From contig JAZSPN010000085.1 of assembly GCA_045537495.1 (NCBI GenBank), forward strand, positions 1 through 21,246: a stretch of DNA of 21,246 bases, given 5' to 3'. The stretch is from UBA1425 sp045537495 (GTDB lineage Bacteria > Bacillota > Clostridia > Oscillospirales > Acutalibacteraceae). The number at the start of each line of letters is the position of its first letter. Positions within the stretch are counted from its first letter, which is position 1. The notes below the pieces were generated by a model. It was given only the letters and a program-made list of their open reading frames with translations. It was not told where the DNA came from and ran no database searches. Shown here one piece after another: positions 1-7,289 of the stretch. A program made the translations under genes and the position numbers.

Positions 1-139
1 GCCCGTCATATTCTATCTCGGAAAATATGCCTTCCGTGCTCTCGACAACTACACCGAGCAAAAGAAAAACGGTGTCGCCCCCGTCTTCAGGGCGAAGGAT
101 ATCTCACTTCCCCACGACGTGGATTACTGGCAGGACTGA
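1..139 (+). CDS. Alanine/glycine:cation symporter family protein, C-terminal end (partial)
   Basis: Codons starting at base 2 read as an open frame that stops with TGA at 137-139, giving about 45 residues that begin PVIFYLGKYAFRAL and end HDVDYWQD. The pattern of a last hydrophobic stretch, then a basic EQKKNG segment, PVF and a tail with an acidic residue next to W, is typical of the cytoplasmic C-terminus of AGCS-family sodium:alanine symporters. These membrane proteins import small neutral amino acids with Na+. The start and most of the protein lie upstream of the window. The assignment rests on a short tail, so the family is likely and the substrate is not known. A terminator follows within 10 bases. 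Confidence 0.72.
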   Translation, partial: PVIFYLGKYAFRALDNYTEQKKNGVAPVFRAKDISLPHDVDYWQD

Positions 140-147
140 AAAAAATG

Positions 148-182
148 AACTCCTCTCGTCTTCGGACAAGAGGAGTTTTTTT
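148..182. terminator. Bidirectional intrinsic terminator with UUCG loop
   Basis: AACTCCTCT pairs with AGAGGAGTT. Inside, GTC-TTCG-GAC forms a second short stem capped by a UUCG tetraloop, with a C-A mismatch between the two stems. A T run follows at 175-182 on the plus strand, and the minus strand also reads into a T-rich tract (from the A run at 139-145). It sits between the convergent symporter and lipoprotein genes and can serve both. Confidence 0.88.
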
Positions 183-183
183 A

Positions 184-753
184 TCAGAAGAATTTCAGTG
201 TTGACAGCTCTTTTTCCGCAACGGAAAGGAAGTCGTCGGATTCCATATTATCGACGGTGATTTCGAGGAAATAATATGTGCCGTCATCGAAGGCTTCCGT
301 CTGACCGAACATATTAAGAAGTCTTTTGCCGTCGTATTCATACGAATCGAAGCACACGCCGTAGAAAGTGATGCCGCCGAAGGTCTTTTCGAAAACGTCG
401 GACGATGACTCTTCACGCTGCTTTACGGCATAGGACAGCGACTGAGCCTTCGAGGAATTACCGCCGTCGTCGTAGAGTGAAGCCGAAACGATAAACTGTG
501 CACCGTCGGACTCCGCACCCTTATACGTTGCACAAAGACAAACGGGAGTGCTTCTGTCGGTATCTGTTTTCATGTTCTCGGAAAAGCTGTGTGAAAAATG
601 GAAAAATCCCTGACGGTTGGTGGTGAGTGCCGAAGGCGCATTGTTTTCGGTTACGGTTTCCGATGTGTCGGCAGAAGATGTGCCGTCATCACCGCATGAA
701 GCGAGAGAAAAGAGCATGAGCATTGAGAGTGTGAAAGAGAGAAATTTTTTCAT
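184..753 (-). CDS. Hypothetical lipoprotein
   Basis: A 189-residue protein starting MKKFLSFTLSMLMLFSLASC, a clear type II signal peptide: basic start, hydrophobic core, and lipobox LASC at residues 17-20 with Cys20 as the lipidated residue. The mature part begins with an Asp/Ser/Thr/Glu-rich linker, then a roughly 130-residue globular region that I do not recognise. It should be anchored to the outer face of the cytoplasmic membrane. Its ATG overlaps the flippase stop codon (ATGA), so it is the last gene of the glycosyltransferase-flippase operon and is probably coupled to it in translation. The terminator just downstream ends the unit. A link to surface polysaccharide export is inferred from position only. 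Confidence 0.85.
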   Translation of the reverse strand: MKKFLSFTLSMLMLFSLASCGDDGTSSADTSETVTENNAPSALTTNRQGFFHFSHSFSENMKTDTDRSTPVCLCATYKGAESDGAQFIVSASLYDDGGNSSKAQSLSYAVKQREESSSDVFEKTFGGITFYGVCFDSYEYDGKRLLNMFGQTEAFDDGTYYFLEITVDNMESDDFLSVAEKELSTLKFF

Positions 754-2282
754 GATTTTTTCCTTTCAAAGATATTTTTTAAAATATTGAGAAAATTCTT
801 AAAATCGGATCGGTAAAAAATGCAGTTGAGTAAAGCGGTTATTACGGCGGTTACGGAAAATACCGCGACGGCATACATAAACCACGAAAACCAGGTGAAC
901 GAGTCATAGGAGGGGCAAATCAGCTTTACCGAAAGAACGCTGAGAATTGCCGAAACAAGATTGAGAAGCAGTCGCAGAAGGAACGACGAAAAACAGCCGT
1001 TCAGTATGTTTTTTGAAAGGTAGACGGCGTACTGCACCGTTCTGAAAAGCATGGCGACGAGCGTTGCAAAAGCGACACCCGACAGCCCGAACGGTATTAC
1101 GAGGGCTATCGACAGAACGATGTTGATGAAAGCTTCCGCAAAAGCGCCGTTACGGGTTTGCTTATAGTGACCTGCCGCAAGAGTGAGGTTATTGTACGGG
1201 ATACGAAGACAGAATACCGCTTCCGATAAGGTTATCAGCAATGCGAAAACGGGCCTTGTATAATCGGCATCGGTGATACCGCTTGTGTAGACGGTAACAA
1301 ACGGAACGATGAGCAGTCCCACACAGGTAAAAACAACGGTGGTGAGAGTGAAGGAAATGAATTCGTAAATCCTGAAATTTTTCCGCAGAAGGTCGCTTTC
1401 ATTTTTTGCGAGCATGTTGCCGAAGGCGGATTCGAGTCCCGAGGAAACGGCATTGACGAGATTTTTCATGCCGGAAACGATGGTATAGTAAACAGTATAG
1501 ACGGAAATGTCGGCGATATTCAGATTTTGTGAAAGTGAAGCTGCAACCGTCAGCACGGTGACGTCGGTGTTGGAATGGAGAAAATAGGCGGTATGATGAC
1601 CGAAGCCGTTCCATTTCTCGGAAAGAGCATTGTTGTCGGGGACGGCATTTGAGTCGGGAGAATATCTCAGCTTCACGAAAATCCGAAGAATCACGGGACG
1701 AACGGCAAAAATCAGAGCCGTTGCAAGCTTTACCGTATGAACGGATGCTCCGCATTTTATGAGAATCACGACGGTGACGGCATTGAGAATAACGGTGAAA
1801 ACCTGCAAAAACGAATAGATATACCTTCTCTGATCGGCATGAAGCAGAATCTGACGGCTGAGCCCGAAGAAATACTGGGAAAACGTGCTCAGAGCGATTA
1901 TGATGACGAGAGTGAATGTGTAGACAAAGTCAAATCCCGAGTCACTGATAAACGGAAACGAAACGGCAACGGCAAGAGTGTAGACCACAAAAATCAGCGA
2001 AATCTTACGAAAGAAATTGTCGGTCGCTTTAAGGATTGAGCTGACGGCGGACAGATTATTATCGGCAAGAGGCTTATAGAGTGATGCCCTCACAACACCG
2101 CCGACACCTGCCTCAAACAGAACGATGTAGCTCAGAAACTGTGTAACCGACGCAATTGTACCGTTGACGGCGGAACCGTATTCGGATATGAAAAGACGCG
2201 GGAGAATGATACCGCATACAGTCGAAATCAACTGTAAAAGCAGTGAAGAAGCCATATTCAGAAAAGCTTTTTTACTACGCAA
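750..2282 (-). CDS. Polysaccharide flippase (Wzx-like, MOP superfamily)
   Basis: A very hydrophobic protein of 510 residues with about 12-14 predicted membrane segments. The early pattern (SLLLQLISTVCGIILPRLFI, then GSAVNGTIASVTQFLSYIVL and EAGVGGVVRASLYKPLA) is that of the polysaccharide biosynthesis/Wzx family. These proteins move lipid-linked oligosaccharides across the cytoplasmic membrane. The frame is open up to 2327, but I choose TTG at 2282: GGAAAGGA sits about 8 bases upstream and the codon lies 4 bases after the stop of the preceding glycosyltransferase. The longer form would overlap that gene by 41 bases and begins with a non-family-like sequence. The glycan carried is unknown. Confidence 0.87.
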   Translation of the reverse strand: MRSKKAFLNMASSLLLQLISTVCGIILPRLFISEYGSAVNGTIASVTQFLSYIVLFEAGVGGVVRASLYKPLADNNLSAVSSILKATDNFFRKISLIFVVYTLAVAVSFPFISDSGFDFVYTFTLVIIIALSTFSQYFFGLSRQILLHADQRRYIYSFLQVFTVILNAVTVVILIKCGASVHTVKLATALIFAVRPVILRIFVKLRYSPDSNAVPDNNALSEKWNGFGHHTAYFLHSNTDVTVLTVAASLSQNLNIADISVYTVYYTIVSGMKNLVNAVSSGLESAFGNMLAKNESDLLRKNFRIYEFISFTLTTVVFTCVGLLIVPFVTVYTSGITDADYTRPVFALLITLSEAVFCLRIPYNNLTLAAGHYKQTRNGAFAEAFINIVLSIALVIPFGLSGVAFATLVAMLFRTVQYAVYLSKNILNGCFSSFLLRLLLNLVSAILSVLSVKLICPSYDSFTWFSWFMYAVAVFSVTAVITALLNCIFYRSDFKNFLNILKNIFERKKS

Positions 2283-2286
2283 GGTA

Positions 2287-3249
2287 TCAGTCCTTTCCGT
2301 GAAGATGCTGAAGCAATACGACAACACCGAAAAGCCCCTTTTCGGTCAGTCGGAAACGAAATTCCGAAAGAGCGGAATCGCCCTCTGCCAGAGAAGCATT
2401 TTTGAAGATTGAAAGACTTTGCAAAGAGCGAAGCAACCGCCTTTTCCCGGGAAAAGAAATGTTACTATTAAGAAGCAGGCGGATATAGTTGTTGACCTGC
2501 TTTCTGCACAGCATATAAAAGAGCGGCTTGTCCTTTGTAATCAGCACGGACAGCTCAGATGTCACTTTGTCTGCATCGAGAATTATCTTTTCGCTGAATC
2601 TGGAAGAAGCCCCGACATCACGTCGGTAAAGATAGAGAGGTTTTTTGAGATAATAAACCGACTCACAGTTAAGAATCAGATATGCACTGCGAAGCAGGTC
2701 CTCACCGTGAGAAAGTGCGGAAAACTTCTCATAATCGGGACAGGCGGAAACAAGCTTTCTCCTGAAGCACTTATGGCACAGCGAATTGAAGGTTGATGTC
2801 AGAAGCAGTGAATGAAGCTGTTTCGGATCTTCAAAAAAAGTGTCACTGTCAAAGTAAGTTTTCGTTACCGTTTCACCGTTCGGAAAAAACGATAAAATAT
2901 CGAAGAAAACGACATCGGGATCACGAGAAGAAAACACTTCATAAAGTGACGACAGCATATCGGGTGACAACAGATCGTCACAGTCAGCATGAATCAAATA
3001 ATCTCCGCGTGCTTCATTTTCGGCAAACCGCCGTGTGAGGAAAACTCCCGAATTTTCCTTGTGAAAAACACGGATTCTGTTATCCTTCAAGGCATAGGAA
3101 TCGAGAATTTCCCGTGAGGAGTCAACAGAGCCGTCATCGACGGCAACAACCTCGAAATTCGAAAAGGACTGGTTAAGGCATGAATCCAGGCAGTCCCGAA
3201 GAAAAACTTCACCGTTATAAACTGACAGCAGAATACTGAACTTCGGCAT
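2287..3249 (-). CDS. Family 2 glycosyltransferase
   Basis: 320 residues with a GT-A fold. The N-terminus MPKFSILLSVYNGEVFLRDC and the motif VDDGS (37-41) are hallmarks of GT2. The metal/nucleotide-sugar DXD motif appears as D89-C-D91-D92 after YLIHA. It should transfer a sugar from a nucleotide donor to a lipid- or glycan-linked acceptor at the inner face of the membrane; donor and acceptor cannot be told. The ATG at 3249 has a strong GAGGAGG site about 5 bases upstream and a promoter just behind it. It is the first gene of a three-gene operon with a Wzx-like flippase and a lipoprotein, which fits assembly of a cell-surface polysaccharide. The C-terminal 100 residues lack motifs I recognise. 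Confidence 0.9.
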   Translation of the reverse strand: MPKFSILLSVYNGEVFLRDCLDSCLNQSFSNFEVVAVDDGSVDSSREILDSYALKDNRIRVFHKENSGVFLTRRFAENEARGDYLIHADCDDLLSPDMLSSLYEVFSSRDPDVVFFDILSFFPNGETVTKTYFDSDTFFEDPKQLHSLLLTSTFNSLCHKCFRRKLVSACPDYEKFSALSHGEDLLRSAYLILNCESVYYLKKPLYLYRRDVGASSRFSEKIILDADKVTSELSVLITKDKPLFYMLCRKQVNNYIRLLLNSNISFPGKRRLLRSLQSLSIFKNASLAEGDSALSEFRFRLTEKGLFGVVVLLQHLHGKD

Positions 3250-3274
3250 ATTGACCTCCTCATTTTGATACTAT

Positions 3275-3303
3275 ATTATATAATAATTTTTCAAATGACG
3301 CAA
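3275..3303 (-). promoter_or_regulatory. Candidate sigma-A promoter of the glycosyltransferase operon
   Basis: On the minus strand, TTGCGT (3298-3303) and a perfect TATAAT (3275-3280) are separated by 17 bases. The -35 matches consensus only in TTG, and the region is AT-rich, so the hexamers could be partly chance. The position about 26 bases before the ATG is right. Confidence 0.55.
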
Positions 3304-3311
3304 TAGATACA

Positions 3312-3340
3312 TTGAATTTTGAGAAAAGGTATGATAAAAT
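3312..3340 (+). promoter_or_regulatory. Candidate sigma-A promoter of the trmB-like operon
   Basis: TTGAAT (3312-3317), a 17-base spacer and TAAAAT (3335-3340) preceded by TGA, giving an extended -10. It lies back to back with the promoter on the other strand; the two -35 elements are only 8 bases apart. It is the only good promoter ahead of the five plus-strand genes up to 7191. Confidence 0.6.
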
Positions 3341-3372
3341 GCAAAAGGAACTAAATGCAGGAGTTGACGTGA

Positions 3373-4062
3373 ATGAGAATGAGAAAAAAGAAGCACCTTA
3401 CGGAGCGTATGGAAAAGTGCGAATCGCTCATGGTGCCGATAAAATATGACGAGCTGAACTTCGATGCTCCGACTTCGGAAAATCTCGAAATCGACCTTCA
3501 TGGGCTTTTCGGAAACGATAACCCCGTTGTACTCGAAATCGGGTGCGGAAAGGGTGCTTTTATATCGCAAATAGCCGAAAGAGAGCCTCACAATAACTTT
3601 CTTGCCGTCGAAAAGGAGGGCAACGTTATCGTTCTCGGCTGTGAAAAGGTGATTGAAAAAGAGCTTTCCAACGTCAGATTCATAAAGCTGTCGGCGGAGT
3701 ACTTATGGAGATACATACCGAAAAAGTCGATTGACAGAATATATCTCAACTTTTCATGTCCCTTCCCCAAAAAGGCGTACAGAAACCATAGGCTTACGAG
3801 TCCGAGATTCTTGAAGCTTTATAAGGAGATACTCAGGGACGGATCGGAAATTCACCAAAAAACCGACAATATGCACTTTTTTGAGTACAGCATTGAGCAG
3901 TTTACAGAGAATGGCTTCTGTCTTAAAAATATATCGCTTGACCTTCACAACAGCGACTTCGAGGGCAACATCGTAACGGAGTACGAAAAGCGTTTTTCGG
4001 ATCTCGGACAGCCGATATACAGACTTGAAGCGTACATAAAAGGAGAAAATGACGTTGAGTAA
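3373..4062 (+). CDS. trmB: tRNA (guanine-N7-)-methyltransferase, TrmB family, with altered DPWPK motif
   Basis: 229 residues. TrmB uses S-adenosylmethionine to make 7-methylguanosine at position 46 of tRNA. The start MRMRKKKH resembles Bacillus TrmB; LEIGCGKG (54-61) is the SAM-binding loop; IYLNFS, HRLT, KTDN (163-166) and the end LDLHNSDFEGNIVTEYEKRF...LGQPIYR are family signatures. The ATG at 3373 has AGGAG nine bases upstream. The motif usually read as FSDPWPKK is here FSCPFPKK, with Cys129 in place of the conserved Asp and Phe131 in place of Trp, and the usual following R-H-K-R pattern is also changed. That Asp is regarded as important for catalysis, so this may be a paralogue with reduced or changed activity. 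First gene of a five-gene operon. Confidence 0.85.
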   Translation: MRMRKKKHLTERMEKCESLMVPIKYDELNFDAPTSENLEIDLHGLFGNDNPVVLEIGCGKGAFISQIAEREPHNNFLAVEKEGNVIVLGCEKVIEKELSNVRFIKLSAEYLWRYIPKKSIDRIYLNFSCPFPKKAYRNHRLTSPRFLKLYKEILRDGSEIHQKTDNMHFFEYSIEQFTENGFCLKNISLDLHNSDFEGNIVTEYEKRFSDLGQPIYRLEAYIKGENDVE

Positions 4063-4531
4063 GGAAGTCAAAACGAATGCCATGCGTATTCTCGACAGAT
4101 TGAAGATACCGTATGAATACAATCTCTACGAGTGTGAAGAATTCATCGACGGCGTGACGGTGGCGGATATGCTTTCACAGTCGTATGACAGCAGCTTCAA
4201 AACGCTTGTAACCGTCGGCAAAAGCGCGGAGCACTACGTGTTTGCGATACCCATCGACAAGGAGCTTGACCTCAAAAAGGCGGCAAAGACCGTCGGAGAA
4301 AAATCGATCGAGATGATAGCCGTCAAGGATATTCTTTCCGTTACGGGCTACATCAGAGGCGGTTGTACACCGATAGGGATGAAAAAGAAATACAAAACGG
4401 TGATTCACGAAACAGTCACCGATTTTGAAAAAGTGATAATCAGCGGCGGAAAAATAGGCGCTCAGATAATAATAAAGCCGTCGGACCTTCTGAAGGCTTC
4501 GGATGCAAAAACGGCGGATATCATAAAATGA
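4055..4531 (+). CDS. ybaK: YbaK/EbsC-type aminoacyl-tRNA deacylase (Cys-tRNA(Pro) deacylase)
   Basis: About 158 residues. YbaK-family enzymes hydrolyse Cys mischarged on tRNA-Pro in the cytoplasm. The family is shown by KTNAMRILDRLKIPYEY, the FKTLV segment with the conserved active-site Lys, the YVFAIPIDKELDLKKAAK helix, and the GYIRGGCTPIGMKK loop, over the usual family length. Two starts are possible: ATG at 4049, only 3 bases from AGGAG (4041-4045), and TTG at 4055 with 9-base spacing. I prefer the TTG; the ATG form adds two residues. The gene overlaps the end of trmB, so translation is coupled. Pairing with a tRNA methyltransferase gives a small tRNA-quality module. Confidence 0.88.
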   Translation: MSKEVKTNAMRILDRLKIPYEYNLYECEEFIDGVTVADMLSQSYDSSFKTLVTVGKSAEHYVFAIPIDKELDLKKAAKTVGEKSIEMIAVKDILSVTGYIRGGCTPIGMKKKYKTVIHETVTDFEKVIISGGKIGAQIIIKPSDLLKASDAKTADIIK

Positions 4532-4539
4532 GGAAAGAT

Positions 4540-4722
4540 ATGAACGACAGCAAAACATGCGAATACTGTATGCACTATGCGTACGATGACGAATACGACT
4601 GCTACGTGTGCGAAATCGACCTCGACATGGACGAATACGAGCATTTCTTTACAAATACCGTAAGGAGCTGTCCGTATTTCAGAGGCGGAGATGAGTACAC
4701 GATAGTCAGAAAGCAGAACTAA
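4540..4722 (+). CDS. Small Cys-rich acidic protein, DUF6472-like
   Basis: 60 residues (MNDSKTCEYCMHYAYDDEYD...) with a CxxC pair near the start, a second C-Y-V-C pair, and a Cys-Pro-Tyr-Phe near the end, very rich in Asp, Glu and Tyr. From memory this matches a short Clostridia protein family (DUF6472) that carries the same Cys layout and an ending like DEYxIVRKQ. Four or five Cys suggest metal binding; function is unknown. An earlier ATG at 4528 overlaps the ybaK stop (ATGA) and would add MRKD, but the AGGAAAG at 4531-4537 favours ATG 4540. It lies within the trmB-ybaK operon. Confidence 0.72.
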   Translation: MNDSKTCEYCMHYAYDDEYDCYVCEIDLDMDEYEHFFTNTVRSCPYFRGGDEYTIVRKQN

Positions 4723-4744
4723 TATTTATCAAGGAGTGAAAACA

Positions 4745-6031
4745 GTGTCATTGAAACTTGGAATCGGCAGAAAAATCATTACACCTCCCGTCGGAGGGCA
4801 TTTGTACGGCTACGATCCGATACTTTGCTCAAAGTCGAAGCACGACGACCTGACCGCGACGGCATTCTTGTTGACTGACGGAAAAACCGAATGTGTTCTG
4901 ATAAGTGCAACCGTATGTCTTATAAACACGAAGCTTTCCGACGAAATCAGAGATGCTGTCGAAAAGGAAACGGGAATAAAGAGAGAAAACATCATCCTCA
5001 GTGCAACGCATACCCACTCGGGACCGAATGTTTCGGGAGAAACGGGCTGGGGTGACATTGACAAAGAGTACTGCGACAGTATATTTATTCCGATGATAAA
5101 GGAAGCCGTAAAAGAGGCTTTCCGAAAAAAAGAAGAGGTTACCGTCGGCATGGCGAGAGGAAACAGCGACGTCGGCATAAACCGACGTGAGCTTGACTCG
5201 GACAATCACGTCCGTCTCGGACAGTGCCCGTGGGGAAGCTATAATCCGAAAATGACGGTGATTTCTTTCAGAAACACATCGGGCGAAACGGTCGGCAACA
5301 TCATTCATTACGGAGCACACGGCACGGCGGCAGGCTACTGTGACGAAATCAGCAGGGACTGGCCGGGAATCATGACGGACACCCTCGAAAGCATGACGGG
5401 AGGAATAACCGCATTCTTCAACGGTCCCGAGGGCGATGTCGGTCCGCGTCTTTCCAACGGGCAGACAACGGGCAATATGACGTATGTTCACGAACTCGGA
5501 AACAAGGCATCGGAGGATGCTGTCAGGATTTACCGAAGCATAAAGGAATTCAAGTCATTATCTCTTCATTGCCATGAGGGAGAGCTTCACATTCCGCTTA
5601 AAAAGAGAATCCCTCTCCGGGAGGCTGAGGCACAGCTTAAAAAATACGAAAGCAAAACTGTCAACATAGCGGCACAGAAGGCTCAGTATTACAGATCCGT
5701 TGTCGATTCCTACAAGAACGGACACGAGGATGCGGAGTACTTCAAGGTAAGACAGAACGTGGTAAAACTCGGCGATACGGTAATTGTCACATTCCCGTAT
5801 GAGCTGTTCTCCGAAATCGGCATGAGAGCGGAAAAAATGAGCGAATACGACGATGTTCTCTCTTTTGCGATGACCAACGGAGCGTTCGGATATTTTGTAA
5901 CCGAGGAACAGATAATGAGAGGCGGATACGAAATTGACATGTATCTCACATCGAAGGTACAGCCGTATGCCGAGAATGCAGACTGGCACATGGCGAAGGA
6001 AACCGTCAGAAACATAGGAGGAAAGGAATAA
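4745..6031 (+). CDS. Neutral/alkaline ceramidase-fold protein (PF04734-like), probably not a true ceramidase
   Basis: 428 residues. The fold is recognised from the start (LGIGRKIITPPVGG...LYGY), the metal-site motif ATHTHSGP with His89 and His91, His188 and His192 in HYGAHGTA, and the FFNGPEGDVGPR stretch. In studied neutral ceramidases the last motif is GDVSPN and its Ser is the nucleophile; here that position is Gly233. The zinc-site histidines are present but the nucleophile is not, so ceramide hydrolysis is doubtful and a different amide or ester substrate is possible. There is no signal peptide, so it is cytoplasmic. I chose GTG 4745 because AAGGAG (4731-4736) lies 8 bases upstream; GTG 4736 overlaps that site. 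Its stop overlaps the next start by one base (TAATG). Confidence 0.78.
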   Translation: MSLKLGIGRKIITPPVGGHLYGYDPILCSKSKHDDLTATAFLLTDGKTECVLISATVCLINTKLSDEIRDAVEKETGIKRENIILSATHTHSGPNVSGETGWGDIDKEYCDSIFIPMIKEAVKEAFRKKEEVTVGMARGNSDVGINRRELDSDNHVRLGQCPWGSYNPKMTVISFRNTSGETVGNIIHYGAHGTAAGYCDEISRDWPGIMTDTLESMTGGITAFFNGPEGDVGPRLSNGQTTGNMTYVHELGNKASEDAVRIYRSIKEFKSLSLHCHEGELHIPLKKRIPLREAEAQLKKYESKTVNIAAQKAQYYRSVVDSYKNGHEDAEYFKVRQNVVKLGDTVIVTFPYELFSEIGMRAEKMSEYDDVLSFAMTNGAFGYFVTEEQIMRGGYEIDMYLTSKVQPYAENADWHMAKETVRNIGGKE

Positions 6032-7191
6032 TGTACAGAATCGGGCAGGAAGAAATAGATGCAGTTGCAAGAGTTATAAGATCCGGCGACCTTTTCAAAA
6101 TCAACGGAGGAAACAGGGAAACGGAGCACTGTGAAGCGGAGCTTCGCGAGATAATGGGTTCCGAATATTCGATACTGATGACATCGGGACTTGCCGCCAT
6201 GACATCGGCACTCATCGGTATGGGCATAGGCCCCGGTGACCAGGTAATCGTGCCCGCATACACGTATATCGCATCGGCAATGGCGGTAGTTGCCGTCGGA
6301 GCAATTCCCGTACTCTGTGAAATCGACGAAAGCCTTACGATTTCCCCCGAGGATGTAAAACGTAAGATAACAAAGAATACAAAGGCAATAATCCCCGTAC
6401 ATATTCAGGGTTATCCGTGCGACATGGATTCTCTGAAAACGATTGCCGATGAGTACGGATTAAAGATACTCGAGGATGCCTGTCAGGCGGACGGAGGCTC
6501 ATACAAGGGCAAAAGACTCGGTACAATCGGCGATGCCGGTGCTTTCAGCTTCAACTTCTTCAAGGTAATCACCGCGGGTGAAGGCGGAGCACTCGTTACT
6601 GACAGTGAAGAGATTTTCAGAAAAGCGATGATCTATCACGATTCGAGTGCAATTGCATACTTCGGAAATCAGCTTGACGGAATTGATGAGGATTCGTTCT
6701 GCGGATCGGAATTCCGTACCGACGAGATAAAGTCGGCAATACTCAGAGTCCAGCTTAAAAAGCTTGATTCGATACTTTCCGATTTAAGAAAGGTGAAAAA
6801 ATCGGTAGTCGCAAAAACCGCCGACAAATTGAAGGTTATAAGATCGAACGACAGCGACGGCGACTGCGCAACGACGGTAACCTTCATGTTCGACACGGCA
6901 GAAAAAGCGGAAAGCTTCGCAAAGGAAACCGGCGGTGTCAGACCTATCGACACGGGCAAGCACGTATATTCACGCTGGACACCGATAATGAAGAAGAGAG
7001 GCGCCGCCAACCCCTTGACGGATCCTTTCAAAATGGAAGCGAATCGCGGCATAATTCCCGAATACAGCGAGGATATGTGCCCCGTGACACTCGACATTCT
7101 GTCAAGAACGGTACACGTAAGCCTTAATCCCGACATGACGGATGAGCAGATAAACGCGCTTTGTGACAAGTGTCTGAATTTCGAAGAATAA
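6031..7191 (+). CDS. DegT/DnrJ/EryC1/StrS family PLP aminotransferase
   Basis: 386 residues, full length for the family. These PLP enzymes transfer an amino group to keto-sugars, and some members are dehydratases. Seen: GSEYSILMTSGLAAMTSALI for the cofactor phosphate region, GDQVIVPAYTYIASA, the aspartate of ILEDACQADGG that contacts the pyridine nitrogen, and FSFNFFKVITAGEGGAL where Lys178 is the Schiff-base lysine. AGGAGG sits 9 bases before the ATG and the start overlaps the stop of the ceramidase-fold gene. That tight coupling suggests both act on one substrate, perhaps an amino sugar or N-acylated compound; this is inference. No nucleotide-sugar genes lie next to it. It is the last gene before a terminator. 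Confidence 0.88.
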   Translation: MYRIGQEEIDAVARVIRSGDLFKINGGNRETEHCEAELREIMGSEYSILMTSGLAAMTSALIGMGIGPGDQVIVPAYTYIASAMAVVAVGAIPVLCEIDESLTISPEDVKRKITKNTKAIIPVHIQGYPCDMDSLKTIADEYGLKILEDACQADGGSYKGKRLGTIGDAGAFSFNFFKVITAGEGGALVTDSEEIFRKAMIYHDSSAIAYFGNQLDGIDEDSFCGSEFRTDEIKSAILRVQLKKLDSILSDLRKVKKSVVAKTADKLKVIRSNDSDGDCATTVTFMFDTAEKAESFAKETGGVRPIDTGKHVYSRWTPIMKKRGAANPLTDPFKMEANRGIIPEYSEDMCPVTLDILSRTVHVSLNPDMTDEQINALCDKCLNFEE

Positions 7192-7249
7192 TTCTTACAA
7201 GTCCTCAACCCGAAGACGAATAAAACTGTAAAAAGCAGTAAAAGCGAAG

Positions 7250-7289
7250 CCCCTCAAAGAGATTACGATTCTCTTCGAGGGGTTATTTA
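7250..7289. terminator. Intrinsic terminator between convergent genes
   Basis: CCCCTC-AAAGAGA (7250-7262) pairs with TCTCTTC-GAGGGG (7270-7282) over 13 positions with one A-C mismatch and a 7-base loop. TTATTTATT follows on the plus strand. On the minus strand the hairpin is followed by CTTCGCTTTT, so it may also end the VWA-gene operon. Confidence 0.85.
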
